DNA of 64,000 nucleotides from the NCBI RefSeq assembly GCF_000972845.2, contig NC_040016.1, forward strand, positions 20,240,005 through 20,304,004, written 5' to 3'. A model generated the notes under the pieces. That model was not told where the DNA came from. It worked only from the letters and a program-made list of their open reading frames with translations, and did no database searches. Position 1 is the first letter of the stretch; each line of letters opens with the position of its first letter. Shown piece after piece: positions 1 to 11,887 of this stretch. Source of the stretch: Larimichthys crocea (lineage: Eukaryota > Chordata > Actinopteri > Sciaenidae). The translations under genes were made by a program, and so were the position numbers.

Positions 1-68
1 CAGACTCTGCCCTGTGGGACCGCTCTGCAGGCCGCTGGGAACAAAGTCCCCACGTGGAGGAGGTCAGC

Positions 69-132
<64 letters not shown>

Positions 133-1357
133 CCGCCAGGATCAAGACACAAGTAGAAAAGTTCAGCTTTCTGTCTCTCCCTCTTCAGGTGAATTTCTCC
201 TCCAGTCTTGACACGGGTTCTGGTTCGCGTCTGTTTCTGGTTCTACCCGCGTAGGTCAGTCCCACCTGCCTCTGGTCGCCCTCTCCCCCATCATCCACCC
301 CCGCATCAGGGAGTTCAGATCAGGCCTGGGCAGCGCACGCAAAGGTGGGTGTTCAGTGGACTGTTATGTTTGTATACAGTTCATGTTTGCAGTGACCCTC
401 AGCTCTGATCGTTTTGTTTTGTTTTTCTCTTCCAGATGTGCCTCCTCTCCGTTATCGGTCCATGACCGGTACAGCTCCCCGGCAGTGGCAGCGCTAAAAG
501 GCGACTCTTTGGCGACGACCCTCCGACACCAGGAGCGGCCCCCAGCGGGAGCCCGATGTTGTCGCCTGCCCAAAAGGCTGACATTCGGCTCGAGCAGCAC
601 CCTGAGGATCGGAACTCAGGGCACCCAGACACTGTCCTGAGTATCCCACTGCAAGGTAGAGCACACGCTCATTTACACCCGTATTATGTTTTAATTATTC
701 ACATTCTTATTTATTTGTTTCATTTTGAGTAAGTTAGCCAACAGCTAATATGCATGTGTGTCCCTGGGCTGGTAGACAAATCAAATAAAACATAGACCTC
801 ATAGTTTAATTTCATTTGATATGTTGTATTTGTAGTATTCTCCAGCAGAAGGAGCTTCTGTTGCACCACTGCTACACAAACCACAGCTCTGCATCGTCAT
901 TTTGACCACAGGAGGCTCCAGCTGCACTGAGGAGTAAATATTGGTCCCAGGCCAATCAGAACAGACATTCAACAGACACACTTGAAACATGCACGCGGCC
1001 TCATTTGTTCACAGGTGTTGTGTTGTTGTTTGTGTGTGTGAATATCTGCAGGTATGAATAACGACCGCACCATCACGCTGATCCCGTTCAGCCGTGCCGT
1101 GTGACTCCTCCGGTACCATCACCGCTCAGTTCCTGCTGACCGCCTCGCCGAGCCGCGCCGTCTCCGCACCCGTGACCTCCTCCGACCCGCAGACAGGAAG
1201 CGGTCGGCCACGACGCACGGATCCCTCGCTCTGTTCTTCAGGAGAGGTATGAGCTGGGAGATAAAACATTCTTATGCTTCTTCGAGTAGAATAAATCGAG
1301 GACACTTGATAAACACACTCGTAGGTGGATGTTTCAGTCTGTTCTCCTCTCTGTCCG
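1..1357 (+). pseudogene. Partial, frame-broken duplicate of rbl1 exons
   Basis: This block repeats, in the same order and orientation, the part of rbl1 at about 2281-4119. Exon-like segments are 1-62 (tail of an exon), 189-344, 436-about 654 and 1052-about 1245, matching exons 2179-2343, 2487-2643, 2737-2958 and 3828-4018. Splice sites are kept, but the coding parts carry several small indels. Near position 17 there is an extra g and near 54 a missing a. Around 225 a t is missing, and near 1090 a g is lost and about five bases are gained. It cannot be read through in one frame. It lacks about 470 bp of intron (3085-3555) present in the other copy. Similarity stops at about 1357, in the pyrimidine tract just before what would be the next exon. 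It may be a true tandem duplication or a misassembled, poorly polished haplotype copy. Confidence 0.85.
72..130. repeat. (CA)n microsatellite
   Basis: Uninterrupted CA dinucleotides directly follow the donor of the first duplicated rbl1 exon. The matching tract in the intact copy is at 2353-2427 and is longer. Confidence 0.95.
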
Positions 1358-1412
1358 TAGTCAGTTTAAAGGACTCGTTCTTATAGGGCTCTGAACTGTA
1401 GCCAGGTTGCAG

Positions 1413-1491
1413 ACAAGACCATCGTTTTCTTTGATAAACTAAGCGGACTTTGGGTTGACTCAGAGGACATGCCTGGCTCTCATATAGGTAC

Positions 1492-1551
<60 letters not shown>

Positions 1552-2349
1552 GATGATGTGATAAACATTCAGGTTCAGAAACAATAGTTGGACTAACCTG
1601 GATAATGTATTTCAGTCTTTTGTTTTTTTACATTTAGACAAAGCACATAAATAATCTTCCTTTTGTTTCAGACTTTGCAGAGAACCGTCTGAAGCTGGCT
1701 GAGATCCTCTACTACAAGATCCTGGAGAACGTCATGGCTCAGGAGACCAAACGGCTGCACGGCAAAGACATGAGTGTAAGCGGCTGTCGCGGTGTGTTTT
1801 CATGCCACTCTCATATCTGTCATTCTTCTCATGGAGCTCATCAACAGATGTCTCTTGTGTTGAGACAGTCGACTGGCTGTGCGTCAGTGTTTTGTGATCG
1901 TTTTATTGGCCGTCACATAATATGAATGTGTGTGTGTTGTTAGGTGTTACTGGAGCAGGATATCTTCCACTGTTCCCTGATGGCGTGTTGTCTGGAGGTC
2001 GTGTTGTTCTCCTACAGCTCCCAGAGAACTTTCCCCTGGATCATCAACATCTTCAAACTCACTCCGTTCTACTTTTTTAAGGTCAAACACAAACGCTTTA
2101 AATAGTGAGTTGTGTTGTTGTATATTTGGTGTCTTTGCTTCCTAAGTAATGTCTGTGTGTGTGTGTTTGTGTGTGCAGGTGATTGAGGTGTTTATCCGCT
2201 CAGAAGAAAGCCTCTCCAGAGACATGGTGAAACATCTGAACTTGATCGAGGAGCAAGTTCTGGAGTACAGAGCGTGGACCGCAGACTCTGCCCTGTGGAC
2301 CGCTCTGCAGGCCGCTGGGAACAAAGTCCCCACAGTGGAGGAGGTCAGC

Positions 2350-2429
<80 letters not shown>

Positions 2430-5400
2430 CCGCCAGGATCAAGACACAAGTAGAAAAGTTCAGCTTTCTGTCTCCCTCCTCTTCAGGTGAATTTCTCCTC
2501 CAGTCTTGACACGGGTTCTGGTTCTGCGTCTGTTTCTGGTTCTACCAGCGGAGCTCAGTCCCACCTGCCTCTGGTCGCCCTCTCCCCCATCATCCACCCC
2601 CGCATCAGGGAGTTCAGATCAGGCCTGGGCAGCGCACGCAAAGGTGGGTGTTCAGGTGCATCTGTATGTTTTAGATATACAGTTCATGTTTGCAGGTGAC
2701 CCGTCAGCTCTAATCTGTTTTTGTTTTCTCTTCCAGATGTGCCTCCCTCTCCGTTATCGGTCCATGACCGGTACAGCTCCCCGGCAGCTGGCAGCGCTAA
2801 AAGGCGACTCTTTGGCGACGACCCTCCGACACCAGGAGCGGCCCCCAGCGGGAGCCCGATGTTGTCGCCTGCCAAAAGGCTGACATTCGGCTCGAGCAGC
2901 ACCCTGAGGATCGGAACTCAGGGCACCCAGACAACTGTCCTGAGTATCCCACTGCAAGGTAGACGACACGCTCATTTACACACGTTATTATGTTTTAATT
3001 ATATCACATTCTTATTTTATTTGTTTATTTTCAGTAAGTTAGCCAACAGCTAATATGCATGTGTGTGTCTGGACTGGTAGACAAATCAAATTAAACAAGA
3101 TATTCTGTCATACGGTGCTTTATTCACCGTCAGAAATTTAAAAAACTGACGGCAGAATTTTCTCTCCAATAATGTAAAATGGTGAAATGGTTGTGATTGT
3201 GTCTGTGGATTAGTGTGAGGTGATAAATGAATCCAGCAGTGTGAGAGTTGTAAACATATAATCTCTTAAAAAGCCGAACAAAGAAGAAATTTGTATCTGA
3301 GGCAGATCACGGCGACTAAAAAGGAGAAAAACTCCAGTTTGACAATAAAAAGATTATTCATCGTTGGCCTGACATTTTTCTGTTTGGAGCCACGATTGTT
3401 GTCTTTGAATGTTTCATTTCACCTCTGCTTACTCTCTTACTGTCACATTTTATGGCTAATACGGATGTATGTGTGCACTATGAATGTGACTATGTAGCAG
3501 GCTGATGTCGACACAAATAATTTCAGGAAATGAAAAAGGTATTATAAATCATATTCTAGTGGCCTCATAGTTTATTTTTTATTTGATATGTTGTATTTGT
3601 AGTATTCTCCAGCAGAAGGAGCTTCTGTTGCACCACTGCTACACAAACCACAGCTCTGCATCGTCATTTTGACCACACGGAGGCTCCAGACTGCACCGAG
3701 GAGTAAAATATTGGTCCCAGGACAATCAGAACAGAGCATTCAACAGACACACTTAGAAACATGCACACGGCCTCATTTGCTTCACAGGTGGGTTTTGTTT
3801 TATGTTTGTTTGTGTGAATATCTGCAGGTATGAATAACGACCGCACCATAACGCTGATCCCGGTTCAGCCGTGTGACTCCTCCGGTACCATCACCGCTCA
3901 GTTCCTGCTGACCGCCTCGCCGAGCCGCGCCATCTCCGCACCCGTGACCTCCTCCGACCCGCAGACAGGAAGCGGTCGACCACGACGCACCGGATCGCTG
4001 GCTCTGTTCTTCAGGAAGGTATGAGCTGGGAGATAAAAACATTCTTATCGTTCTTCAGAGACAGCGCTTGATAAACACACTCGTAGGTGGATGTTTCAGT
4101 CTTGTCTCCTCTCTGTCCGCTTCCAGGTGTATCACCTGGCCAGCGTTCGTCTGAGGGACCTGTGTGTGAAGCTGGACATCTCGTCGGAGCTTCGAGGGAA
4201 GATCTGGACGTGTTTTGAACACACTCTGGTCCACTGTACCGATCTGATGCGCGGCAGACATCTGGACCAGATGCTGCTGTGTAGCGTTTACATCATATCC
4301 AAAGTGAGTGTTCACAGGATGACAATACCAACCTGACGACCTGTCATCTGTATCACAATATACACAGGAATGTTATTTGTCAGAAGTCCAGCAGAATACA
4401 GATTTATCTGTAGATTAAATATGTGATTGTATGTTATGTCTACAGTGAGTCAGAGTAGCCTTTGACACGCCTGACGAGCTGATGAACTTTTTGCTTTTTC
4501 AATGAAAGCTGGTTGTCTGCTGGCATCATTCAGCTCATTCTTGAGAACTCGAGTAACCAGTTTACTCCGAGAAATCAGGTTATTTAACAGCCAAATATTC
4601 AGTGTCGTAAACAGGTTCTTTAGACTTTCAGAGGAAACTTTTGTCCTGCATACGTCGGTGTGAAAACCCAAAATAATTTGCATTCTTCAGGAGAAATCAT
4701 GTTTCTTTGATGACTGAATCCAGGTTTCTCTTGGATGTGAGCACGCCGGTTTGTAATTCCTGTGGTTCCTTCCTTCCTCACAGATCACCAAAGAGACTCA
4801 CACCTTCCACGACATCATGAAGTGTTACCGCAGCCAACCACAGGCCAGCAGCCATGTGAGAAACACACACATGCACCAACACTGAAATTAATATCACGAT
4901 CCAACGATCTACACACTGAGATGTTACCATATAACCATATGTATTAATGTGTGTTTGTAGGTGTACCGCAGCGTCTTACTGCGTCACACTCCCAGAGAGC
5001 AGGTGGCTGATGAGAACATGGAGGTGGATCCTGTTTCTGGAGGCGAATGTAAGATCTCTCACACACACAGCAGTGGTCTGTCATTGATTGGTTGAATCTC
5101 TGCGTGTGTTTGAGTGGTGAGCAGCTTTAACCAAAGTGATGTTGTGAAACACAGACCTAAAGGATCTAAGCCCGTTTCTCGACCACACCAGACGTCTGTT
5201 TTCAGTTTAAAATGTTGAAATTTAGATTAAATCCACCGAACAACTAACAATGAACTAACTGCAAACTGTCCAAAGCCTGAAAATATTCAGTTTCCTACAA
5301 TGTTAGACCAAGAAAAGCAGCAAAATTTTCTTCAGTTTCCTACAATGTTAGACCAAGAAAAGCAGCAAAATTTTCACATTTCAGAACCTGCAAACAAAAT

Positions 5401-6349
5401 GTTTTTCCATTTTTTTGCCTGAAAAGTGATTTTAATCAATTCTGAAAATAGTTGCAGATGAATTTTTGTAATACGATGTCAGAAAAACTCAATCTGCTCA
5501 CGATGTTTGACACTCCTATTAGATAAATCACTGAAAACATTCGATCTTTGTGTTTCACCAGCTGCTGAGAAAACCAATCACGTCTCAGGAGAAGCAAACT
5601 CCAACCAATCAGAGGAGGAGGAACGTGGTGACCTCATCCAGTTCTACAACAGCGTCTTCGTCCTGAAGATTAAAAGCTTCGCGCTGCGATACGCCACCCA
5701 CGATAACCGGGTAAGACTCGCGCTGCATGATATGTTGGAGTAAAATTAGTAAATGAATCGACCGCTTACATAATATGACCGTGTGTTTGTTTGTGTGTGT
5801 TTGACCCTCCAGGCGGACGCTCCTCCTCTCTCTCCGTTCCCGTCGGTTCGTGCTCAGCCTCTCTCGCCTCGTCGTGTTTCTCAGAGACACTCGCTGTACG
5901 TCTCCCCTCACAAGAACTCTGCAGGCTGCCTCACACCGAACTCGTACACCTACAGGATCAACAGCAGCCCGTCCAAGGCAAGGACACACACACAGAGTCA
6001 CATAATCACAAAATCACGGCTCTAATGTTTTGGCTTTTTATCGACCAAACGATACTAATAAACACAGTAACACGCTGTAGCATCGGCACTTCTAACACTA
6101 AAACTTCTCTCTCTCACTTCTTCTTCTGTCTCGTGTGTCGTTTCCTCCGTTCAGGAGTTATCGGACATCAACCGGATGATCCGGCAGGGCTGCGTGAGCA
6201 GGAAGAGGGCCTTCACCATGGAGGGCGACGTGATGATGTCGTCGGCGTGCGATTCCCCCAGCAAGAGGGCGTGCCCGGAGAACGGCAGCAGTCCGGACGT
6301 GCTGCTGAAGCGTCTGCAGGACGTCGTGTCGGAGCGGCAGAGTCACTGA
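1413..6349 (+). CDS. rbl1: Retinoblastoma-like protein 1 (p107), 3' part
   Basis: p107 is a pocket protein that binds E2F4/5-DP and LxCxE partners in the nucleus and represses cell-cycle genes as part of the DREAM complex. Readable exons: 1413-1487 (start uncertain; it ends in a PGSHI-type motif), 1672-1775, 1944-2081, 2179-2343, 2487-2643, 2737-2958, 3828-4018, 4127-4303, 4784-4855, 4961-5048, 5562-5710, 5813-5977 and 6155-6349. Phases agree at every junction from 1487 on. Family marks are NRLKLAEILYYK and VIEVFIRSEESLSRDMVKHL at the end of pocket A, KRRLF in the spacer, RRTGSLALFFRKVYHLASVR starting pocket B, ERGDLIQFYN, SPHKN, and the C-terminal LLKRLQDVVSER. Several SP/TP sites fit Cdk control. 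The N-terminal cyclin-fold exons lie left of the window. The last intron uses a GC donor. The closest alternative is the paralogue rbl2 (p130), but the sequence reads closer to p107. Confidence 0.93.
1492..1548. repeat. (CA)n microsatellite
   Basis: CA run starting four bases after the donor of the exon ending at 1487. Confidence 0.95.
2353..2427. repeat. (CA)n microsatellite
   Basis: CA run starting about ten bases after the donor at 2344. It is the longer counterpart of the tract at 72-130. Confidence 0.95.
5286..5375 (+). repeat. Perfect 45-bp tandem duplication
   Basis: Positions 5286-5330 and 5331-5375 are identical, head to tail, in the rbl1 intron between exons 4961-5048 and 5562-5710. 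The perfect identity indicates a recent slippage or patch duplication. Confidence 0.95.
5978..6154 (+). other. rbl1: GC-AG intron of rbl1
   Basis: The exon ending at 5977 (AAG) is followed by GCAAGG, and the next exon starts after the AG at 6153-6154. Joining AAG to GAG keeps the phase and gives SPSK-ELSDINRMIRQG, matching the p107 C-terminus. No in-frame GT donor lies nearby. AG|GCAAG is the usual strong form of a GC donor. A CA-rich run follows within ten bases. Confidence 0.85.
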
Positions 6350-7450
6350 TAGACAGATGTTGAAGTAACGATTCAGAACTGTTTAAATTATGACCCAAGC
6401 GTCATAAATAATGTCATTTTGTATTGGCCTGTAAGTACCATCAACCTTTTCGAAGGTTTTCACGAGATACTTTGAGGCCAACCTCTAAAAGACACTATAA
6501 ACAGACTTAAATTAACGTATTAGCCGAGCAACATTGAGGCTAAAAATGACCCATGATTCATCTCTGCCAGTGGGAGCTGGTGTCACATGAGCACATATAT
6601 TCATCTGCTTGAATATAACTGTATAACTTTTTCAGAAAAAGATTTTAAATTTGGGCCAACAAACTTAAAAACTCAAATATCAAATGCAGATATTTCACAG
6701 CGATACAGATGGAAATACTCACGTTACTTTAAGTCAATTTATTCTGATAAGCTTTAAGTCGGACGACCTTCGTCTCCCCGTGCATTTTTACTGAAGAGAA
6801 ATATAAAATTGACAGTATTAAAGAAATTTAACGTCCGAACAGATGTTAAAACATCATCGTTGGAGCTTCATGTCTCGTGTATATAGTTTTCTTTCAACCA
6901 ATCGAGCTCTATTGTACATTCTCGAGTATTAATCCTCGAACACAATCCTTGCAGAGCTCTCTGCTGTTTTATTGCTAAAGGAAATTTTTGTTCTTCCTTT
7001 GATCTGTTTCCTTTTTAATCTTTCTTCTTTTCTGGTTTTGAACCATTTAAAGTTGTATAATGCTGTAATAATAAAACGCTTAATGCTAACAAACAAGAGT
7101 GCTCGATCGGAGCAGCATTTGTGTACCCGAGTGTGTAGTATCTACACTTTTTTTTTCTTTTTTTTATGGAATTTAACATTTTTAGAAAACTTTAAAGTTT
7201 CTTATCTGATGTTTTATTCTTACCTGGTTTTCTAAAAGCTGTAGCAAAGCGTGAAAAACTAACCACGTTCTAAAAAAACGCAAATTGAAAGTCGATTTTT
7301 TTTTTTTTTTTTTTAAATACATTGTTGGGAATCTGATTCAATCTGGTGTGTTTCTCACTTTGTGCTTTTCTGAACTCTCTTCAGCCTCAAAAGAAGTTTG
7401 TATTTCTACAAACAGTCAAATGTTTTGTACAATAAAATTTTCTCTGAGCG
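6350..7450 (+). other. rbl1 3' UTR
   Basis: AT-rich noncoding sequence follows the TGA at 6347-6349. It holds an earlier candidate signal near 7069 and a good AATAAA at 7431-7436 followed by a T/G-rich stretch, which I take as the main 3' end. Poly-T runs at about 7149-7167 and 7299-7313 are present. The extent is inferred from these signals only. Confidence 0.55.
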
Positions 7451-8699
7451 CTGCGTGTCCATTCGTTTGACTTCTTCATCTTTCGTTTGACTTTGACAGG
7501 AAACCTCTGACAGGCCGACATTGATCCATCCATTTTAGGCAAGATTTCATAATGTACAGAACCTCTTCATATCTTTGGTATTCGATATTTTCAAACACTT
7601 TTCCATATGTAAAGAAATGTATTAATGGAAGTGGTTTTTGTGGGCCGTAACTGAGTTCTCAGGAAAAACACTCAGCCCTCTTCGAGTTTTACTTCTACTT
7701 AAACCTGCCACTAGTTTTCATTACAAACATTACAAAGTTCATTTGAAATGATGGAAAGCTCTAGAAGAGCCACTAAAAGGACCTGATGAGATTTTCTTGA
7801 ACGGCGTTTCAAAGGTCAAGAATGAAATCTGAAATGTCTGACATGTCAAAAACTTAATGTGCTGATCAAAATCATTTCATATAATTGGAAAACTCCACAA
7901 TAAGCGGAGATGATGATGATGTAAAACTAGACTGACTAAACTGTGTTTTGGTATTTAAAAATGTAAAACACAGGACCTTTAAATGACTCATATGGCTAAA
8001 TATTTTGTTCATGAATGTGTTTATGTTACCAGCTCAGAGGAAAGGTGTTTTCCTCCGTCTGAGGGAGAGAGAGAGCACGACGTCCCATACATAATGCATC
8101 CTCTTGGGCCTTGGTCGCCCGGTTACCACGGCAACCCTGTCAGCTTCCATCCCTACCTGCTGCATCTCAGTGAGAGCGTGTACACGTCCTGATTTGGGAT
8201 CTTTTCTCTGCAGATGTTTTATTTTGGGATTCATGGTTGGTTCATTTAGCTGCATTAACTTCGTATTTTTGATTCAAATCGTTGATTTGTGTTTAGATAC
8301 ATCGATGTTAGAATGAGCTCCGATATTTGCTTTCTCCCCATTTGCCTGTGAGTTCCCATTAGTTCTCCACCTGCTTGTTACCATGACAATACACCCCTTT
8401 CAACAGTTTCATTGAATAGAAGTAATGCATCCCCTCTGAGTTGAGTCACCCGGGAATGCAAAAATATGTGAAGCCCGGTGACACAGGTCTGTACGCCGCT
8501 CAAATTTGTCCAGTGTGTGATTGTAGAGAAAAAGCATCATGTCAGATACATTACTGTATACGTACGTAATCTGTAATAACAAATAACAATACCAGGATCA
8601 GTTTTACTGGCAAAGTCACTAGAAGGAAATTTGCACAGCTCATGTTAAAACTTTTATTTATCCATCATTTAATGAGAGAATGATACAGAATAAAGCCAT

Positions 8700-9110
8700 A
8701 TTTTATATGAGAGACTGTTAATTGTACTGTAAACCACTGTAATATATATAATTATACATCAAGACAGTTTAAATTTAAATAATAAAATGCCAACCCTAAC
8801 CGTGAAATCAACAGTACTGATTTTACTTTTACCGTAATATTAGAAAAATTACAGTGTTTTTCAGTGTACAGTAAAATACAATTATATTTCATGGTAAAAC
8901 AGCATTTTTAAGGGGATTTTTACAAAATAAAGTATTTAAATGTATTGTATTTAATGTATTTTAAATGACAGACTGTTCATTTTACAGTAAAACACCAACC
9001 TTTGACGTGAAATCAACATCCCTTTACCGTAATATCAGAAAAAGTCATTGTATGTATTACGGTAAAATTCTGGCAACCACAGTTTTTTTTGTCAGTACTG
9101 CAAATTTAAA
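8700..9110. repeat. Imperfect repeat with paired AGTAAAA/TTACCGTAAT motifs
   Basis: Two diverged units about 200-260 bp apart share the same string of motifs: agactgtt-a/c-att near 8713 and 8970; ccaaccct/ttt followed by cgtgaaatcaaca near 8790 and 8995; and ttaccgtaatat-t/c-agaaaaa near 8829 and 9026. Inverted forms (acagtaaaa, ttttaccgt) occur within each. This looks like a fish MITE family with short inverted ends present as two decayed copies. Confidence 0.5.
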
Positions 9111-10154
9111 ATCAAATTTAAATTGATAGTCATTTTACGTCCACATAGTTTTAGTTTTTATCTTCTAGTTCATGCCGTCTCTGCTTTTAATATTGTCCAG
9201 TTTCACTGAATATGATAAGAAAGCAAAGAGAGAGAGACTCGGTTCTTAGAAATTTAACACTTTGATGAATAAAAGAGACCCATAATGCTTCATATCCGCG
9301 AGAACACAATATCCCCTCTGCATCCTGTTAAACTGAACAATAGCCTGCTCTAAAATTAGCCCGGCTAAGTATTTAGGCCACCTCTGTAAGGAGCTCCCAG
9401 TGAAACGGCTGAAAAGCCTTTGACTGGTTTCTCTGTGCAGCGACTCTGACCTCACGTCTGCACAAGGTGAGCACCGATAATGTGAAGCTGGAAAGAAACC
9501 AATGCCAGCAGCCGTGTCATGAGATTATTCAACATTTCACGGGTGGCTGCTTTTAACATGGATGACTTCTCGCAGACTGCCGGTGTTTCCTTCACTGTGA
9601 GGCCGAGTTCGATATCTGTAAAGTCGGATAGAGAAAACCTGTGTGTGTGTGTGTGTGTGTGGACACAGTGTCAGTCTGTGATGTTTAATGTAATCCTTCA
9701 TGTTAAGTAACTTTAAGTTCATACAGAACCTTCATCCTTAGTTTACACTTCATACACTTTGAAAGTCTTTTTGTTGGTGGTGCAGCTCTTGGGACGGCAG
9801 TGTGGATCAGTCAGTCCAAAACTTTTCCATGATTTCCATGAACTTTGCTTCAGACGTCAAAGATCCCTTAAAGATAAACTCTCATTACTTTGGTGATCCC
9901 AGGACTTTTCCTCAAGGTCAATGTTTGTACTAACTCAGCCAAATGCCTCAACAACTCTTGGATGGATTGAAATTAGGCACAGATGTTCAAGGTTTCTGAA
10001 ATAATTCGTAAAAACGTTATTGATGCTCTGACTTCTCATTTGGCACCACCTTGAGCTGGAGGTTGTTGTTGTTTTTTCCTGGTACTTTTGATAGAAAGGA
10101 AACATAGAAATTACATGCAACAAAGGAATTGAACCAAGCAGCAACATCTGTATC

Positions 10155-10340
10155 TGTGAAGTGAAGCCAATGCAGCAGTTCCTCGAGCGTCCACTTGAGG
10201 CTTTACTGCACTGAGTCAGATTTTCTTTTTAACTCACCTGTTCAAATTTTATTAAGACTTACAGTTATACATCATTAAAAGTGTGGCTGCTTTGATTGAC
10301 AGGTAAGGTCAAAGGTGACTCGACTGAACAAACCGGGCTT
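10155..10340 (-). repeat. Dispersed repeat, copy F (decayed)
   Basis: It carries the family landmarks in reverse orientation: cgtccacttgaggct at about 10189, ctcacctgttca near 10235, and a cacctgtcaatcaaag-like segment on the opposite strand near 10290. It is more diverged than the copies at 20040 and 63455. Confidence 0.6.
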
Positions 10341-11219
10341 CATTCAGCTGATGTCTCCGTTCGCCATACTACGTCTATATTTATATTGTCTACAACACCA
10401 CCTGACTTCCTCTGCTGCAGGACAAAGGAAGCCAGCAGAGGTTTAGTTACACTTTAACAAATGTTACTCAAACAGGAGGGAACAGTGCGATTGCTGGGGA
10501 CTATTTTCAGCGGTGGATTAATCCACATTATGTGAGGTTGAGTCTAAGTAAATAACAGTCTGTGTTAATGGTGATGGAGGACTCATTGATGTGTTTTTAA
10601 TTATTTCTGTGGCACAAAGGAAGAAGATAAATCAGGCTGTGACACACACACACAATATTAAAGATAAGGTAATGAGTGACAGTTTTCTAATAAATCACAG
10701 AGGAACTCATTTTGTAGCTGCAGTGCAGTCCAGGCTTTTGCTATCTGTCCTTTCCATGATGGATTTCTCTCCGTATGATTATTGAACATCAACAATCTGC
10801 TGCTCATGCTGCTGCAAACATAAAACTCATCACCCCGTACAGATGAGGATTAACAGTCTGCGGGTCTGAAGATGTTTCTCAGACGTACGAGCCGTGACCA
10901 TGTTGGAGAGAGAGAGAGCTGACTTTTTATTCATGTCGTGTCAAGTCAAGTTGTGAAAGTCAGAGATTAAATTGAAGTTTGCTGGTTTTATTAAAAATGT
11001 TCACGTCTGCACAAGATATGTGTTGCCATGGTAATGGGCACAGTTTCTCTGTGGTGATCATGATCTTTGCACGCCTCCACGATGGAGCACGTTCTTCCAC
11101 CATGACGAGTCGAATCATCAGCACGTCGAATCCATCATGACATGTTGATGCTATGTTTATTCTAATGTGACACTGTGTACATTTATGGACAGATATTATT
11201 TCTGTTCACATCTGGTATG

Positions 11220-11655
11220 TGCGGTGGCAGTGAAGTGCAAAACACAACAGCAAACCGAATAACACAACAGCAAATTCAAAAACACAATAGCAAATCAAAT
11301 AACACATTAGCAAATCGAATAATGCATTAGCAAATTCAAAACGGAAATGGTAGGTACCCTCGGGCGACATGAATCGTCGCTGATTGGACTGGTGGTCCTC
11401 TGAACCGTAAAGACATGGCTTACATGTTTTCAAAATATGAGCGCTGTTAGTGACAACGTACGCGCTGCTATTAAAGAATATTTTGATGCACGACATGGAT
11501 ATGAAGTGCATCAAAATATATTTTAATAGCAGCGCGTACAATTCATGTCACCCGAGGGTACCTACCCTTTCCCTTTTGAATTTGCTAACGTGTTATTTGA
11601 TTTGCTGTTGCGTTTTTGAATTTGCTGTTGTGTTTTGCACTTCAGGGCCACCGTA
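11220..11655. mobile_element. Fold-back MITE with long terminal inverted repeats
   Basis: The left arm begins TGCGGTGGC and the right arm ends GCCACCGTA, and both continue inward as inverted copies for about 150 bp. Each arm contains a series of AACACAACAGCAAAT-like units (the reverse complement on the right). The core holds a second inverted pair around 11455-11545. GGTATG occurs directly outside both ends (11214-11219 and 11656-11661), consistent with a 6-bp target duplication. It has no coding capacity, so it would be non-autonomous. Confidence 0.8.
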
Positions 11656-11797
11656 GGTATGACCTTCTACTATTTCAACAAACAAGTGAAAGAAAATAAG
11701 AAAATTTAAACTTCTTATTTTAAAATAAAGGTTTTGTGATTGATCGTTTCTTGAAAATAGTGAAGACATTCTCAGCTTCAGGTGTGTTTGGTGTTAT

Positions 11798-11887
11798 AAT
11801 CATCTCATCCTCATTGAATATAGTGTAATATGCATAGCTAAGAATCATCTCATCCTCATTGAATATAGTGTAATATGCATAGCTAAG
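11798..11887 (+). repeat. Perfect 45-bp tandem duplication
   Basis: Positions 11798-11842 and 11843-11887 are identical head-to-tail copies. Confidence 0.95.

Noticed and set aside
54..254. Open frames of His-Thr or Cys-Val repeats at this and other CA/GT tracts (for example 2142-2442, 30845-31057, 32500-32697)
   Set aside because: They are translations of microsatellites in every frame, with no conserved sequence around them.
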